NCBI RefSeq assembly: GCF_039975415.1
Contig: NZ_JBDWHD010000002.1
Strand: one strand, 5' to 3'
Source: Ascidiaceihabitans sp039975415
Lineage (GTDB): Bacteria > Pseudomonadota > Alphaproteobacteria > Rhodobacterales > Rhodobacteraceae
DNA length: 64,000 nt
Each line of letters starts with the position of its first letter. Within the stretch, counting starts at the first letter, position 1. The translations under genes were made by a program, and so were the position numbers. Below are positions 1 through 8,109 of this stretch, in pieces. Below the pieces are notes generated by a model. The model saw only the letters and a program-made list of their open reading frames with translations. It was not told the DNA's origin and did no database searches.

Positions 1-748
1 AAATATGGAACGCGCGTACCCTGCCGTTGCGATCGAAATACAGCAGTTGCTTGGGGTGCAAGGGTTTGCCTTTGATATGAACGTCGCGTGTTCATCTGCA
101 ACCTTTGGCATTCAAGCCGCCGCTGACATGGTCAAATCGGGCAGCATAAAAAGCGCCTTGGTTGTGAACCCTGAAATTTGCTCTGCACATTTGGAATGGC
201 GCGACCGCGATTGTCATTTCATTTTTGGCGACGTGGCCACCGCAACGTTCATCGAGCGTGAAGGAGACGCCACAGGGTCCCATTTCAAGATCAAGTCGAC
301 CCGTTGCGCCACGGATTTTTCCAACAATATCCGCAACAACAACGGCTTTTTGCGGCGCTCCCGTCCCGATGGCGTGGCTGACCGCCGCGACATGCAGTTT
401 ATGCAAAACGGGCGCAAAGTGTTCAAGGAGGTGCTGCCATTGGTCAGTGCGCATATCGCAGAACACATGGGTGACGAAAACGTGCAGGCCACTGACCTGA
501 AACGCCTTTGGTTGCATCAAGCCAACAAATCGATGAATGATTTCATCGGCAAGAAGGTCCTGGGACGCAATCCTGAGCCGGGCGAACAGCCCAACATTTT
601 GCAAGACTACGCCAACACGTCTTCAGCCGGATCGATTATCGCGTTTTCCAAATACTCGGACGATTTTGAAAATGGCGATATCGGTCTGATCTGTTCGTTT
701 GGAGCGGGATATTCCGTGGGCTCTGTGATTGTGGAACGCTGCGATTAG
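1..748 (+). CDS. Beta-ketoacyl-ACP synthase III, 5' end cut off by window
   Basis: This is the C-terminal two thirds of a thiolase-fold condensing enzyme that joins an acyl primer to malonyl-ACP in type II fatty-acid synthesis. The open frame already runs at base 2, so the true start lies upstream. The catalytic triad is complete: Cys in NVACSSATF (about 29 residues after the first visible Met), His in WLHQANKSM and Asn in YANTSSAGS. The glycine-rich C-terminus SFGAGYSVGSV is typical. The ERAYPAVAIEIQ stretch and long inserts suggest the roughly 370-residue KAS III group (beta-ketodecanoyl-ACP synthase type) rather than the shorter classical FabH; this sub-assignment is an inference. Its stop overlaps the convergent arsH stop by four bases. 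Confidence 0.9.
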   Translation, partial: NMERAYPAVAIEIQQLLGVQGFAFDMNVACSSATFGIQAAADMVKSGSIKSALVVNPEICSAHLEWRDRDCHFIFGDVATATFIEREGDATGSHFKIKSTRCATDFSNNIRNNNGFLRRSRPDGVADRRDMQFMQNGRKVFKEVLPLVSAHIAEHMGDENVQATDLKRLWLHQANKSMNDFIGKKVLGRNPEPGEQPNILQDYANTSSAGSIIAFSKYSDDFENGDIGLICSFGAGYSVGSVIVERCD

Positions 749-1464
749 ATGTCTTTCACAGACACTCGCTTGTGCACCTCTTCCACAGTTTCCACCCGTT
801 CCGAATAGCGGTCGACCAGATAATCTGAGCGGCCCCTTACCATCCATGTGAACTTTACCAGTTCTTCCATCACATCAACGATGCGGCGGTAAAACGGGCC
901 TTCGGGCAGCCGCCCCTCTTTGAATTCCAGCCATGCTTTCGGGATGCTGGATTGATTGGGGATTGTGACCATACGCATCCAACGGCCCAGAATACGCATC
1001 TGATTGACGGCGTTAAAGGACTGGGACCCGCCTGATACTTGCATGATGGCCAGTGTTTTGCCCTGCGTGGGGCGTATGCCGCCTTGCAATGACAACGGCA
1101 GCCAATCGATCTGTGTTTTCATAAGCCCCGTCATTGCGCCGTGCCGCTCGGGGCTGGACCACACCATGCCCTCGGACCACACAACAAGATCACGCAATTC
1201 CTGTACTTTGGGATGATCCGGGTCTGCATCATCGACCAAGGGAAGCCCCGTGGGGGCAAACATCTTAGTATCACATCCCAAAAGGCGCAGCACACGCGCG
1301 GATTCCTCCGCGGCAAAACGTGAATAGCTGGCATCCCGCAATGATCCATACAGCAACAATATGCGCGGCTTGTGTCCGGGATCATCAGGCGCCTTCAGCA
1401 TATCGATGTCGATGGATGGCAAAGCCTCTGCGATCAAAGCCTCCAGATCGTCAGCCACTTTCAT
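745..1464 (-). CDS. arsH: ArsH, NADPH-dependent FMN reductase (organoarsenical resistance)
   Basis: ArsH proteins are flavodoxin-fold NADPH:FMN oxidoreductases that oxidise trivalent organoarsenicals such as methylarsenite; some also act as general quinone or ferric reductases. The 239-residue product carries family signatures throughout: the FMN phosphate loop GSLRDASYSR, then SSPERHGAMTG, RPTQGKTLAIMQVSGGSQSF, RILGRWMRMVTIPNQSS and the C-terminal DRYSER. Length is normal for the family. The start at 1464 overlaps the upstream small gene by 14 bases, so the two are probably co-transcribed and translationally coupled. No arsR, arsB or arsC lies beside it, so this is not a standard ars operon. 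Confidence 0.93.
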   Translation of the reverse strand: MKVADDLEALIAEALPSIDIDMLKAPDDPGHKPRILLLYGSLRDASYSRFAAEESARVLRLLGCDTKMFAPTGLPLVDDADPDHPKVQELRDLVVWSEGMVWSSPERHGAMTGLMKTQIDWLPLSLQGGIRPTQGKTLAIMQVSGGSQSFNAVNQMRILGRWMRMVTIPNQSSIPKAWLEFKEGRLPEGPFYRRIVDVMEELVKFTWMVRGRSDYLVDRYSERVETVEEVHKRVSVKDI

Positions 1465-1909
1465 CTTCCAGATGAAGCTTCATGTCGATCAGAACCTGTT
1501 GCAACTGCGTGGTTTCTTTCAGCAATCGCTTGGCTTCATTCACTGTGATGATGCCGTCTTCGATGGATTGCTGGTACTCGGACATAAGCATCGCAAAACG
1601 TTGGCTTAGCGCGATGACGTCAGAATTGACGCTGCCTTTGACCTTATGATTGGGCCGGCGTTCATCGAAGGCAATCGTGCCGCCCTGAAGTTCCGCCAAA
1701 GCACCAGTCACATGCGGATACTTGGACGCCCGTTCCAGATGCACCACGGCGTCAATCGGCATGAACCGATCGGCATGTTCGGCATGGTCGGAATAGTACC
1801 GCCCAAGCGTCGCCTTCGACTTTCCCGTTAGTTCACATGCAGGTTCAATCCCTACATCCTTCACCAAAGCCTCGGTGTGTTTCTTCAAATAGCTGCCAAA
1901 TGCTTCCAT
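1451..1909 (-). CDS. Small HTH-like protein upstream of arsH (CII/CP76-like?)
   Basis: About 152 residues if translation starts at the ATG at 1909, which has GGGGACC upstream; an alternative ATG at 1957 would add 16 residues. The N-terminal half reads like a helix-turn-helix recogniser: ELTGKSKATLGRYYSD is followed by a helical stretch around PIDAVVHLERAS and PHVTGALAEL. That layout resembles phage regulatory CII/CP76-type or Cro-like proteins, by eye only. The C-terminal third (about residues 105-150) is a probable coiled coil, LMSEYQQSIEDGIITVNEAK. It overlaps arsH, so a regulatory role over arsH is a guess from context. I cannot name the family with certainty. Confidence 0.7.
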   Translation of the reverse strand: MEAFGSYLKKHTEALVKDVGIEPACELTGKSKATLGRYYSDHAEHADRFMPIDAVVHLERASKYPHVTGALAELQGGTIAFDERRPNHKVKGSVNSDVIALSQRFAMLMSEYQQSIEDGIITVNEAKRLLKETTQLQQVLIDMKLHLEDESG

Positions 1910-2032
1910 AGATCGGTCCCCACGTCTGCCGCCAAACCCTGACAGGGGAATGCGCATTGTCTATTCCCATTACTAAGAACGGATTGAAATGTCATTGCTT
2001 AATCAACCCGAACGGATCGGGCGTGAAGAGTA

Positions 2033-2048
2033 TGCGACATGTGTCGCA
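2033..2048. promoter_or_regulatory. Perfect 7-2-7 palindrome upstream of the structured RNA
   Basis: TGCGACA-TG-TGTCGCA is a perfect inverted repeat ending 4 bases before the closing stem of the RNA element at 2053-2217. Its size and symmetry fit a dimeric transcription-factor operator near the RNA promoter. I cannot assign the regulator, and no clear -35/-10 pair could be read around it. It could also be the foot of the RNA itself. Confidence 0.4.
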
Positions 2049-2052
2049 CAGA

Positions 2053-2217
2053 TTGGGTGGGGTCATTTGCCCTCAAACGGGATCGTTGGTTTAGGCGGTG
2101 CATGCCTTGCACCCATCCCTCGGGCGAAAGTCCACGCAAGGCATGAAGGTATGTGGTCTAACGGTGTTGCAGACGATAGAGCGGCAAAAGCCGCCAACTT
2201 GCGACGACCCCACCCAA
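2053..2217 (+). ncRNA. Structured RNA element upstream of tdk (6S-like architecture or cis-leader)
   Basis: The stretch between the HTH-like gene and tdk folds as a long closed structure. Positions 2053-2064 (TTGGGTGGGGTC) pair perfectly with 2206-2217. Inside, 2101-2110 (CATGCCTTGC) pairs perfectly with 2137-2146, or alternatively forms the local hairpin GGTGCA/TGCACC at 2096-2112. A stable GCGGC-AAAA-GCCGC hairpin sits at 2181-2194. A closing stem, large central bubble with a small 3'-side hairpin and a terminal stem is the general plan of 6S RNA, and the length fits, but I recognise no primary-sequence signature. The mutually exclusive pairings and the terminator right after it also fit a riboswitch-like leader of tdk. 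SRP RNA, RNase P, tmRNA and cobalamin-riboswitch signatures were looked for and not seen. Confidence 0.55.
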
Positions 2218-2224
2218 AACTTGG

Positions 2225-2260
2225 GGCGCGCTCTTGCTCCGGCTTGAGTGCGCCTTTATT
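2225..2260 (+). terminator. Intrinsic terminator between the RNA element and tdk
   Basis: GGCGCGCTC (2225-2233) pairs with GAGTGCGCC (2246-2254) over nine pairs including one G-U, with a 12-base loop, followed by TTTATT. It ends only 8 bases before the tdk ATG and leaves no room for a recognisable Shine-Dalgarno. It would end the upstream RNA, or act as an attenuator for tdk. Confidence 0.65.
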
Positions 2261-2268
2261 CAGACACC

Positions 2269-2847
2269 ATGGCGAAACTATACTTCCATTATTCGACGAT
2301 GAATGCGGGCAAATCCACGGTTTTGCTGCAAGCGGCCCACAACTATGTGGAACGCGGAATGACCCCCTATTTGCTGACCGCACAATTCGACAACCGCGCA
2401 GGCGACGGTCGCATTGCATCGCGTATCGGCATCGGGTCGGACGCCGACACCTTCAACGCCGAAACAGATTTGTTTGCCAAGCTGAAAGGGGTGCTTGCGA
2501 CCACCCCCATCGCCTGCGTCTTTATAGACGAGGCGCAGTTCCTAAGCCGTGACCAGGTTTGGCAATTGGCCGATGCCGTTGACGATCTTGGATTGCCCAT
2601 CATGTGCTACGGCTTGCGCGTTGATTTTCAAGGCGAACTTTTCCCCGGCTCTGCCACCCTGCTTGCTTTGGCGGATGAAATGCGTGAAGTCCGCACCATC
2701 TGCCACTGCGGCAAGAAAGCCACCATGGTGGTCCGCAAAGACGACGACGGCCGCGTGTTGACCGGCGGCGATCAAGTGCAAATCGGCGGCAACGAGACCT
2801 ATGTATCGCTGTGCCGCCGCCATTGGCGCGAAGCCGTCGGGCGTTAG
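2269..2847 (+). CDS. tdk: Thymidine kinase
   Basis: Type II thymidine kinase (192 residues), phosphorylating thymidine to dTMP in the pyrimidine salvage pathway. Walker A is STMNAGKST near the N-terminus, Walker B/lid is FIDEAQFL, and the zinc site is built from CHCGKKA and the C-terminal LCRRH. The start is set at ATG 2269 (MAKLYFHY), which matches family N-termini. A GTG at 2248 would add seven residues that lie inside the preceding terminator hairpin. There is no obvious ribosome binding site in the 8 bases after that terminator, so translation initiation is unusual or depends on the leader. Confidence 0.95.
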   Translation: MAKLYFHYSTMNAGKSTVLLQAAHNYVERGMTPYLLTAQFDNRAGDGRIASRIGIGSDADTFNAETDLFAKLKGVLATTPIACVFIDEAQFLSRDQVWQLADAVDDLGLPIMCYGLRVDFQGELFPGSATLLALADEMREVRTICHCGKKATMVVRKDDDGRVLTGGDQVQIGGNETYVSLCRRHWREAVGR

Positions 2848-2869
2848 AAACAGCCCCATACTGCTGTCT

Positions 2870-3829
2870 TCAAACTGCGTTCGGTGGCGTTTGCCCCCCA
2901 TTCAGATGGGCAGCCAGGTTGTCCAACGCCATCAAACCCATGTCCACGCGGACCTCTAGGGCTGCTGTCCCCAAATGCGGCAACAACACCACATTTTCCA
3001 AGTCCCGAAGCGCTTGCGGCACCTGTGGTTCAAATTCGTACACATCCAAACCCGCCCCTGCGATGTCATCTTCTTGCAGCGCTGTTATCAACGCGGCTTC
3101 TTCCACCACATCGCCACGCGCAATATTGACCAAATGCGCTGTGGGTTTCATAGCAGCAAACACATCCGCCCCGATCAGATGATGTGTCGCGGCCCCGCCC
3201 GGCACAGCCACAACCAAAACATCAACCTCGGCAGCCAAAGCCGTCAAACTGTCATAGGGTGTTGCCTTAAAATCAAGATCTTTGGGTGAGCGGCTGAAAT
3301 AGGCCACCTGCATCTCAAACCCGAAATGACAGCGCCGCGCAATCGCTTGCCCGATACGGCCCATGCCGACGATTCCAACGGTTTTCCCTGTCACATGAAG
3401 GCCCAGCATTTGCGTGGGATGCCACCCTTCCCATGCCCCGCTGCGCACCAAGCGCTCACCTTCGCCAGCGCGGCGCGCGCTCATCAATATCAGGGTCATG
3501 GCGGTGTCTGCTGTCGCATCCGTGACAGCCCCCGGCGTGTTGGAAACAACCACCCCCGCGCCATGCGCCGCATCGGTATCAATGTGGTTATATCCCACAC
3601 CAAAATTGGCCAAAATAGAACAGCGCGGGTTTGGCACATCGGCAAACACCTCCGCCGAAAACACATCCCCCAACGTGGGCATCACCCCATCGTAATCACG
3701 CAAAGCATTGCGCATTTCGTCACCGCTGAGTGGATGTGTGTAGGGTCGCACATCCACTTCGAATGCCGCATATGCGGGGGCCAAAACAACCTCGGGCAAA
3801 GGCCGCGCGATCAAGATTTTTTTCAACAC
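2870..3829 (-). CDS. D-2-hydroxyacid dehydrogenase (glyoxylate/hydroxypyruvate reductase type)
   Basis: NAD(P)-dependent D-isomer-specific 2-hydroxyacid dehydrogenase of 319 residues. The Rossmann fingerprint GIVGMGRIGQAIA lies in the middle; substrate arginine is in NIARGDVV; the catalytic Glu lies in the LDVYEFEP region and the His in LLPHLGTA. Glyoxylate, hydroxypyruvate or a 2-ketoacid are plausible substrates; the sequence does not decide. It is the third gene of a tightly packed minus-strand run proC-csaA-this gene, overlapping csaA by seven bases. Confidence 0.88.
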   Translation of the reverse strand: MLKKILIARPLPEVVLAPAYAAFEVDVRPYTHPLSGDEMRNALRDYDGVMPTLGDVFSAEVFADVPNPRCSILANFGVGYNHIDTDAAHGAGVVVSNTPGAVTDATADTAMTLILMSARRAGEGERLVRSGAWEGWHPTQMLGLHVTGKTVGIVGMGRIGQAIARRCHFGFEMQVAYFSRSPKDLDFKATPYDSLTALAAEVDVLVVAVPGGAATHHLIGADVFAAMKPTAHLVNIARGDVVEEAALITALQEDDIAGAGLDVYEFEPQVPQALRDLENVVLLPHLGTAALEVRVDMGLMALDNLAAHLNGGQTPPNAV

Positions 3830-4161
3830 ATCCGTTCCCCTGCTGCAACGTCATGATCCGGCGAGATCAACACGACACCGCCATCCGCATCATGCAAGCC
3901 CAGCACCAGCACTTCGGACATAAAGGGACCGATCTGGCGGGGCGGGAAATTCACAACGCCCATGACCTGTTTGCCCACAAGCGCTTCGGGCGTGTAATGC
4001 GCAGTGATCTGCGCAGACGTTTTGCGCTCACCGATCTCGGGTCCGAAATCGATCCACATCTTGATGGCGGGTTTGCGTGCTTCGGGAAAAGGTTCAGCCC
4101 GCACCACGCGCCCGACCCGGATGTCGACTTTCATAAAATCGTCGAAAGTGATCTCAGCCAT
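3823..4161 (-). CDS. csaA: CsaA-type tRNA-binding protein
   Basis: A single-domain EMAP/Arc1p-like OB-fold protein of 112 residues. DIRVGRVVRAEPFPEARKPA and the VVNFPPRQIGPFMSEVLVLG core are characteristic of CsaA, a dimeric tRNA-binding, chaperone-like protein linked to export in Bacillus; its role in alphaproteobacteria is not well defined. It overlaps proC upstream by 8 bases and the dehydrogenase downstream by 7, so the three are probably one transcript. Confidence 0.88.
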   Translation of the reverse strand: MAEITFDDFMKVDIRVGRVVRAEPFPEARKPAIKMWIDFGPEIGERKTSAQITAHYTPEALVGKQVMGVVNFPPRQIGPFMSEVLVLGLHDADGGVVLISPDHDVAAGERMC

Positions 4162-4969
4162 TGGCCAACTCCCTTGATCGGTCAGCGGCCGCAGCCACCG
4201 TTTTTTGCATCAACGGCGGCAAACCAGTTGCAGTGTCCATCAAAACCTCAAGCCCTGCTTGTGTCGTGCCATTTGGGCTGGTGACATTGACCCGCAACTG
4301 GCTTGGCGCATCACCGGATTGTTCAGCCAGGGCACCGGCCCCAGCAACCGTGGCTTTGGCCAGTTGCATAGCCATATCCGCAGGCAAACCTTGGGCCTCG
4401 CCCGCAGCCGCCAGACATTCAATCATGTGGAAGACATAGGCGGGACCAGACCCGCTCACGCCAGTGACTGCATCAATTTGCGCTTCAGTGTCGAGACGTA
4501 CAACTTGGCCAACGGCCTGCAACAGCGCGTCGGCTTCATCCAGACCACCGGCGGGGACATGAGGGTTGGCGACGATCGCAGTGATGCCTTTGCCAATGGC
4601 CGCAGGGGTGTTTGGCATCGCACGAACAATGGGGGTGCCAGCGCCTAAAACGGCTTCAAAATGCGCGATGGTGGTGCCAGCGGCAACGCTCACAAACAGC
4701 GTGTCACCGCCACCCATGGCTTGCAAACGGGGCAAAGCTTCGCCCATCATCTGCGGCTTGACCGCAATCAAAACCACTGCGGGGGCAGATGGCACGTCGA
4801 CGTTGATATGAACTCCGGTCGCTCGCAACCAATCGGACGGGTTCGGGTCCAGCACATAGACAGACGTTGCAGGCAAACCGCTGTCCAGCCATCCGGCCAG
4901 CATTGCAGACCCCATCTTGCCACACCCCAACAACACAAGGCCGCCTTGTGCGATACGACTGTCTTTCAT
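4154..4969 (-). CDS. proC: Pyrroline-5-carboxylate reductase
   Basis: Catalyses the last step of proline synthesis, NAD(P)H reduction of pyrroline-5-carboxylate. The 271-residue protein has the N-terminal Rossmann loop LLGCGKMGSAML, the central AMPNTPAAIGKG and the signature region GVSGSGPAYVF through NVTSPNGTTQAGL. It is of normal length and heads the proC-csaA-dehydrogenase run, with the YbjN-like gene 33 bases upstream on the same strand. Confidence 0.95.
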   Translation of the reverse strand: MKDSRIAQGGLVLLGCGKMGSAMLAGWLDSGLPATSVYVLDPNPSDWLRATGVHINVDVPSAPAVVLIAVKPQMMGEALPRLQAMGGGDTLFVSVAAGTTIAHFEAVLGAGTPIVRAMPNTPAAIGKGITAIVANPHVPAGGLDEADALLQAVGQVVRLDTEAQIDAVTGVSGSGPAYVFHMIECLAAAGEAQGLPADMAMQLAKATVAGAGALAEQSGDAPSQLRVNVTSPNGTTQAGLEVLMDTATGLPPLMQKTVAAAADRSRELANG

Positions 4970-5002
4970 GAATTGCCCCCAATTTTGCTTCGGGGCGAAG
5001 TG

Positions 5003-5503
5003 TTACGCGCGGCCGTATGCCTCTGCAATGGCAACTTGCATCGCGTCTTTGGGGGTCCGATCGCCCCAGACAAGCAATTGCAATGCAGGGTAATATCGCT
5101 CGGCGCTCATGACGGCGGCATTGATCATGGTGTCGACCTGATCAGGGCCTGCATCCTGACCACCAGCCAGCACCAGCCCATAACGGTACACCATAAGCTT
5201 TTGTTCCGCCCAATAGGTAAAGGACCCGGCCCAGCACTGATCATTCACAAGGTTCAACAATTCGTAAAGCGCAGGCAGCTTTTCTTCCGGCGGCTCCATT
5301 TCAAAAGTGCATACCATACGCAAAGTCTCATCATATCCCGACCAGGCAAGGGTCACAGAATAGGTGCGCCATTGGCCTTCCACAGCCATGGCAATCTGGT
5401 CATCAGCAATGCGGTCAAAATCCCACTCGTGATGCACTGCGATGTGCTCGACCAAATCAATGGGGTGAATATCGTCTTCAATGAACTGTTCGGAAAGGGC
5501 CAT
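5003..5503 (-). CDS. YbjN-domain protein
   Basis: A soluble protein of about 166 residues matching the YbjN / type III secretion chaperone-like fold: SEQFIEDDIHPIDLVEHIAV, then EGQWRTYSVTLAW, LPALYELLNLVND and a C-terminal helical pair. In Enterobacteria YbjN affects motility and stress phenotypes, but no biochemical function is fixed. ATG 5503 is preferred over the GTG at 5512 because of the GGTGG upstream. It sits 33 bases ahead of proC, a conserved neighbour pair in Rhodobacteraceae as I remember it. Confidence 0.82.
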   Translation of the reverse strand: MALSEQFIEDDIHPIDLVEHIAVHHEWDFDRIADDQIAMAVEGQWRTYSVTLAWSGYDETLRMVCTFEMEPPEEKLPALYELLNLVNDQCWAGSFTYWAEQKLMVYRYGLVLAGGQDAGPDQVDTMINAAVMSAERYYPALQLLVWGDRTPKDAMQVAIAEAYGRA

Positions 5504-5706
5504 GAATACCACCAGTCTATTGGGTTAGCGAAGGGGGTCATTAACGCCCCAAACACTAGATGCCTGCATGAGATATCGGGGATCACCCCCGTACCTTCAC
5601 AACATATGGTGCTATGCGCATAAGCATCTGGCAACCCTTTAGTTGGGGATAACCGCAATAACTTGTGGACAAAGACAACCTGACATCAAGATAATGCGGG
5701 CTGGAC

Positions 5707-5731
5707 TTCTTTTCGCTATAAATATCCTCGC
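5707..5731 (-). repeat. Dispersed intergenic repeat, copy D (diverged)
   Basis: Read on the minus strand, GAGGATATTTATAGCGAAAAG resembles the core found at 12074-12100 and 31755-31781. It lies in the 327-base gap between ubiK and the YbjN gene. Besides this and the ubiK terminator I see nothing else in the gap. Confidence 0.5.
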
Positions 5732-5752
5732 CGAAGGCATGCTGTGTGCAAA

Positions 5753-5782
5753 CACAAAAGCGCCCCACCTAAAGGCAGGGCG
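5753..5782 (-). terminator. Probable intrinsic terminator of ubiK
   Basis: On the minus strand CGCCC (5782-5778) pairs with GGGCG (5765-5761), extended by weaker pairs, and is followed by CTTTTGT. It lies 48 bases after the ubiK stop. Confidence 0.6.
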
Positions 5783-5830
5783 ATCACTTTCCACCAGCTG
5801 TAAATTGTAATGGCGCGGCAGCGCCTCCGG

Positions 5831-6070
5831 TTATTTGGCTTCCAGCGCCTCAAGACGTGCTTTTAGCGCTTCGTTTTCTTCACGTGCCTTCTGGGCCATG
5901 GCGCGCACCGCGTCGAATTCTTCGCGAGTCACGAAATCACGGTCTGCCAGCCAACGATCCATCAGCGACTTCATCGCTGTTTCGGCTTCATCTTTGGCGC
6001 CTTGCGCCACGCCCATTGCGTTGGTCATCAACTGGGAAATATCATCAAAAATCTTACCGCGGGCTTGCAT
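5831..6070 (-). CDS. ubiK: UbiK family accessory factor (BMFP/YqiC)
   Basis: A 79-residue protein with an N-terminal helix (KIFDDISQLMTNAMGVAQGAK) and a C-terminal coiled coil (EENEALKARLEALEAK), the layout of the BMFP family. In E. coli the homologue UbiK forms trimers and assists ubiquinone biosynthesis under oxygen. It is transcribed away from lgt; the 96-base divergent gap should hold both promoters. Confidence 0.87.
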   Translation of the reverse strand: MQARGKIFDDISQLMTNAMGVAQGAKDEAETAMKSLMDRWLADRDFVTREEFDAVRAMAQKAREENEALKARLEALEAK

Positions 6071-6166
6071 GGGGCGTTTCTCCTTCGTGGGTATCCCTTA
6101 TATGGGGCTACGGTGTGGGTTGCGCAAGGTTGACTTCGCCCATGAAGCAGAGGCATTCAGACGCAG

Positions 6167-7057
6167 ATGAAAGCCATGATCCCCTTCCCCAATATCTCGC
6201 CCGAGATATTTTCCGTTACTCTGTTCGGTATGGAATTTGCGCTGCGATGGTATGCGCTGGCCTATATTGCAGGTATTTTGATCGGGTGGCGTTTGGTTGT
6301 CATGGCGATCAAAGCGCCACGGCTATGGCCAGAGCACCAACCCGTCATGACGCCTCAACAGATCGAGGATCTGCTGACATGGGTGATTTTGGGTGTCATT
6401 TTTGGCGGTCGTTTGGGGTATGTGTTTTTCTACCAACCTGCAGCCTATCTGCAAAACCCGACCCAAATCCTGTTTTTGTGGCAAGGGGGGATGGCCTTTC
6501 ACGGTGGTTTGATCGGCGTCATCATCGCAGGGTGGCTGTACACGCGGCGTTACGGCATCCCAAAACTAAGTGCTGCCGATATCGTGGTGCTTGGCGTCCC
6601 TCCGGGGCTGCTGCTTGGCCGTTTTGCCAACTTCATCAACGCAGAGCTTTGGGGCCGCCCCACCGATCTGCCTTGGGGTGTGCCTTTCCCCACGCAAGCC
6701 GCGCAATACTGCCCCGATGTGGTGGGGCTTTGCGCCCGCCACCCGTCGCAATTGTATGAAGCCGCACTTGAAGGGCTTTTGCTAGGCGCTGTTTTGCTTT
6801 GGCTTGTCTGGCGCCGCGATGCTCTGAAAAAGCCCGGTCTTGTGGCTGGCACATTCTTTGCAGGCTACGGGCTGGCGCGGTTTCTGGTTGAATTTGTACG
6901 CCAACCAGACGCGCATTTCATCACCGACACCAACCCGTTGGGGTTGGCTTTGCAGGTGGGTGGATACGGATTGACGATGGGGCAACTGCTGTCTTTGCCC
7001 ATGATCGTCGTGGGCCTTGTTTTGATCATTCGCGCGCGGCGCACCGCAGCGGCGTGA
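6167..7057 (+). CDS. lgt: Prolipoprotein diacylglyceryl transferase
   Basis: Inner-membrane enzyme that transfers diacylglycerol from phosphatidylglycerol to the lipobox cysteine of prolipoproteins. The 296-residue polytopic product shows RWYALAYIAGI, the Lgt signature GGRLGYVFFY, GGMAFHGGLIGV, GRFANFINAELWGRPT and ARHPSQLYEA, all family landmarks. It heads a translationally coupled cluster: its TGA overlaps the GTG of the methyltransferase, whose end in turn overlaps pgeF. Confidence 0.96.
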   Translation: MKAMIPFPNISPEIFSVTLFGMEFALRWYALAYIAGILIGWRLVVMAIKAPRLWPEHQPVMTPQQIEDLLTWVILGVIFGGRLGYVFFYQPAAYLQNPTQILFLWQGGMAFHGGLIGVIIAGWLYTRRYGIPKLSAADIVVLGVPPGLLLGRFANFINAELWGRPTDLPWGVPFPTQAAQYCPDVVGLCARHPSQLYEAALEGLLLGAVLLWLVWRRDALKKPGLVAGTFFAGYGLARFLVEFVRQPDAHFITDTNPLGLALQVGGYGLTMGQLLSLPMIVVGLVLIIRARRTAAA

Positions 7058-8109
7058 GCCTTAAAGACATCATTGTCCGGCGCATCCGCCACGATGGTCC
7101 GCTCAGTGTCGCCGACTATATGGCGACGTGTTTGCTGCATCCCGAACACGGATACTACAGCACACGCGACCCGTTTGGCACAGACGGGGATTTCACCACT
7201 GCACCGGAAATCAGCCAGATGTTTGGTGAGCTTATCGGCCTTTCCCTGGCCCAAAGCTGGTTGGATCAAGGCGCCCCCGACCGTTTCACATTGGCAGAAC
7301 TGGGCCCGGGGCGCGGCACCATGATGGCTGACGTTTTACGCGCCACCGCAAAAGTGCCCGGTTTTCATACCGCAGCCCAAGTCACACTGTTCGAAGCCTC
7401 AAGCACGTTGCGACGCATACAAAGCGACACGATTGTACATCCTTTGACCTATCTGGAAGACATCGCTGATCTGCCACAACTCCCATTGTTTCTGGTGGCC
7501 AATGAATTTTTCGACGCTTTGCCCATACGACAATTCGTGCGTGACGGTGCAGGCTGGCGGGAACGGCAAGTGGGAATAGACGGCGAAATATTGCAATTCG
7601 GCCTTGGTCCCAACCTTCCCCAACCGGCCTTATCGCACCGGCTGGAAGACACCAAAGACGGCGACATGATCGAAGACTGCCCCGGTGCCGCCCCTATCAT
7701 CGACGGCATCGGAACATGCATCACACGGCATGGCGGCGCTGCGATTGTCATTGACTATGGCGATTGGCGCAGTCTTGGCGACACGCTTCAAGCGTTGCAA
7801 AACCATGCCCCAACAGATCCTTTACAGTGTCCCGGAGGCGCTGACCTAACCGCCCACGTCGATTTTGAAGCCCTGTGCGCCGCTGTGCCCTGTGCCCATT
7901 CCAAAGTAACGCCACAAGGTGTTTTTCTAGAACGGTTAGGCATTACCCAAAGGGCGCAATCGCTGGCTGCGTCTTTGCGTGACGCGGCACTTGATGCGCA
8001 TATTGATGCACATCGGCGCTTGACGCACCCCGACGAAATGGGAAACCTGTTCAAAGTGCTGGGCCTTTTTCCCAAGCAGCATGCGCCACCAGCGGGACTT
8101 GAACCATGA
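7054..8109 (+). CDS. MidA/NDUFAF7-type SAM-dependent methyltransferase
   Basis: A 351-residue class I methyltransferase of the MidA/NDUFAF7 family (COG1565). Motifs are MATCLLHPEHGYYSTRDPFG, GDFTTAPEISQMFGELIG, the SAM-binding AELGPGRGTMMADVLRA and LVANEFFDALPIRQF. The mitochondrial homologue dimethylates an arginine of the complex I subunit NDUFS2; a similar complex I role in this bacterium is an inference. The GTG start overlaps the lgt stop, and the gene ends in a 4-base overlap with pgeF. Confidence 0.9.
   Translation: MSLKDIIVRRIRHDGPLSVADYMATCLLHPEHGYYSTRDPFGTDGDFTTAPEISQMFGELIGLSLAQSWLDQGAPDRFTLAELGPGRGTMMADVLRATAKVPGFHTAAQVTLFEASSTLRRIQSDTIVHPLTYLEDIADLPQLPLFLVANEFFDALPIRQFVRDGAGWRERQVGIDGEILQFGLGPNLPQPALSHRLEDTKDGDMIEDCPGAAPIIDGIGTCITRHGGAAIVIDYGDWRSLGDTLQALQNHAPTDPLQCPGGADLTAHVDFEALCAAVPCAHSKVTPQGVFLERLGITQRAQSLAASLRDAALDAHIDAHRRLTHPDEMGNLFKVLGLFPKQHAPPAGLEP

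Noticed and set aside
1989..2552. 187-codon plus-strand frame across the RNA element and tdk
   Set aside because: It runs through the structured element and overlaps tdk in another frame; Arg/His-rich with no family features.
5583..5768. 61-codon ORF between ubiK and the YbjN gene
   Set aside because: It is made largely of the dispersed repeat and terminator sequence.
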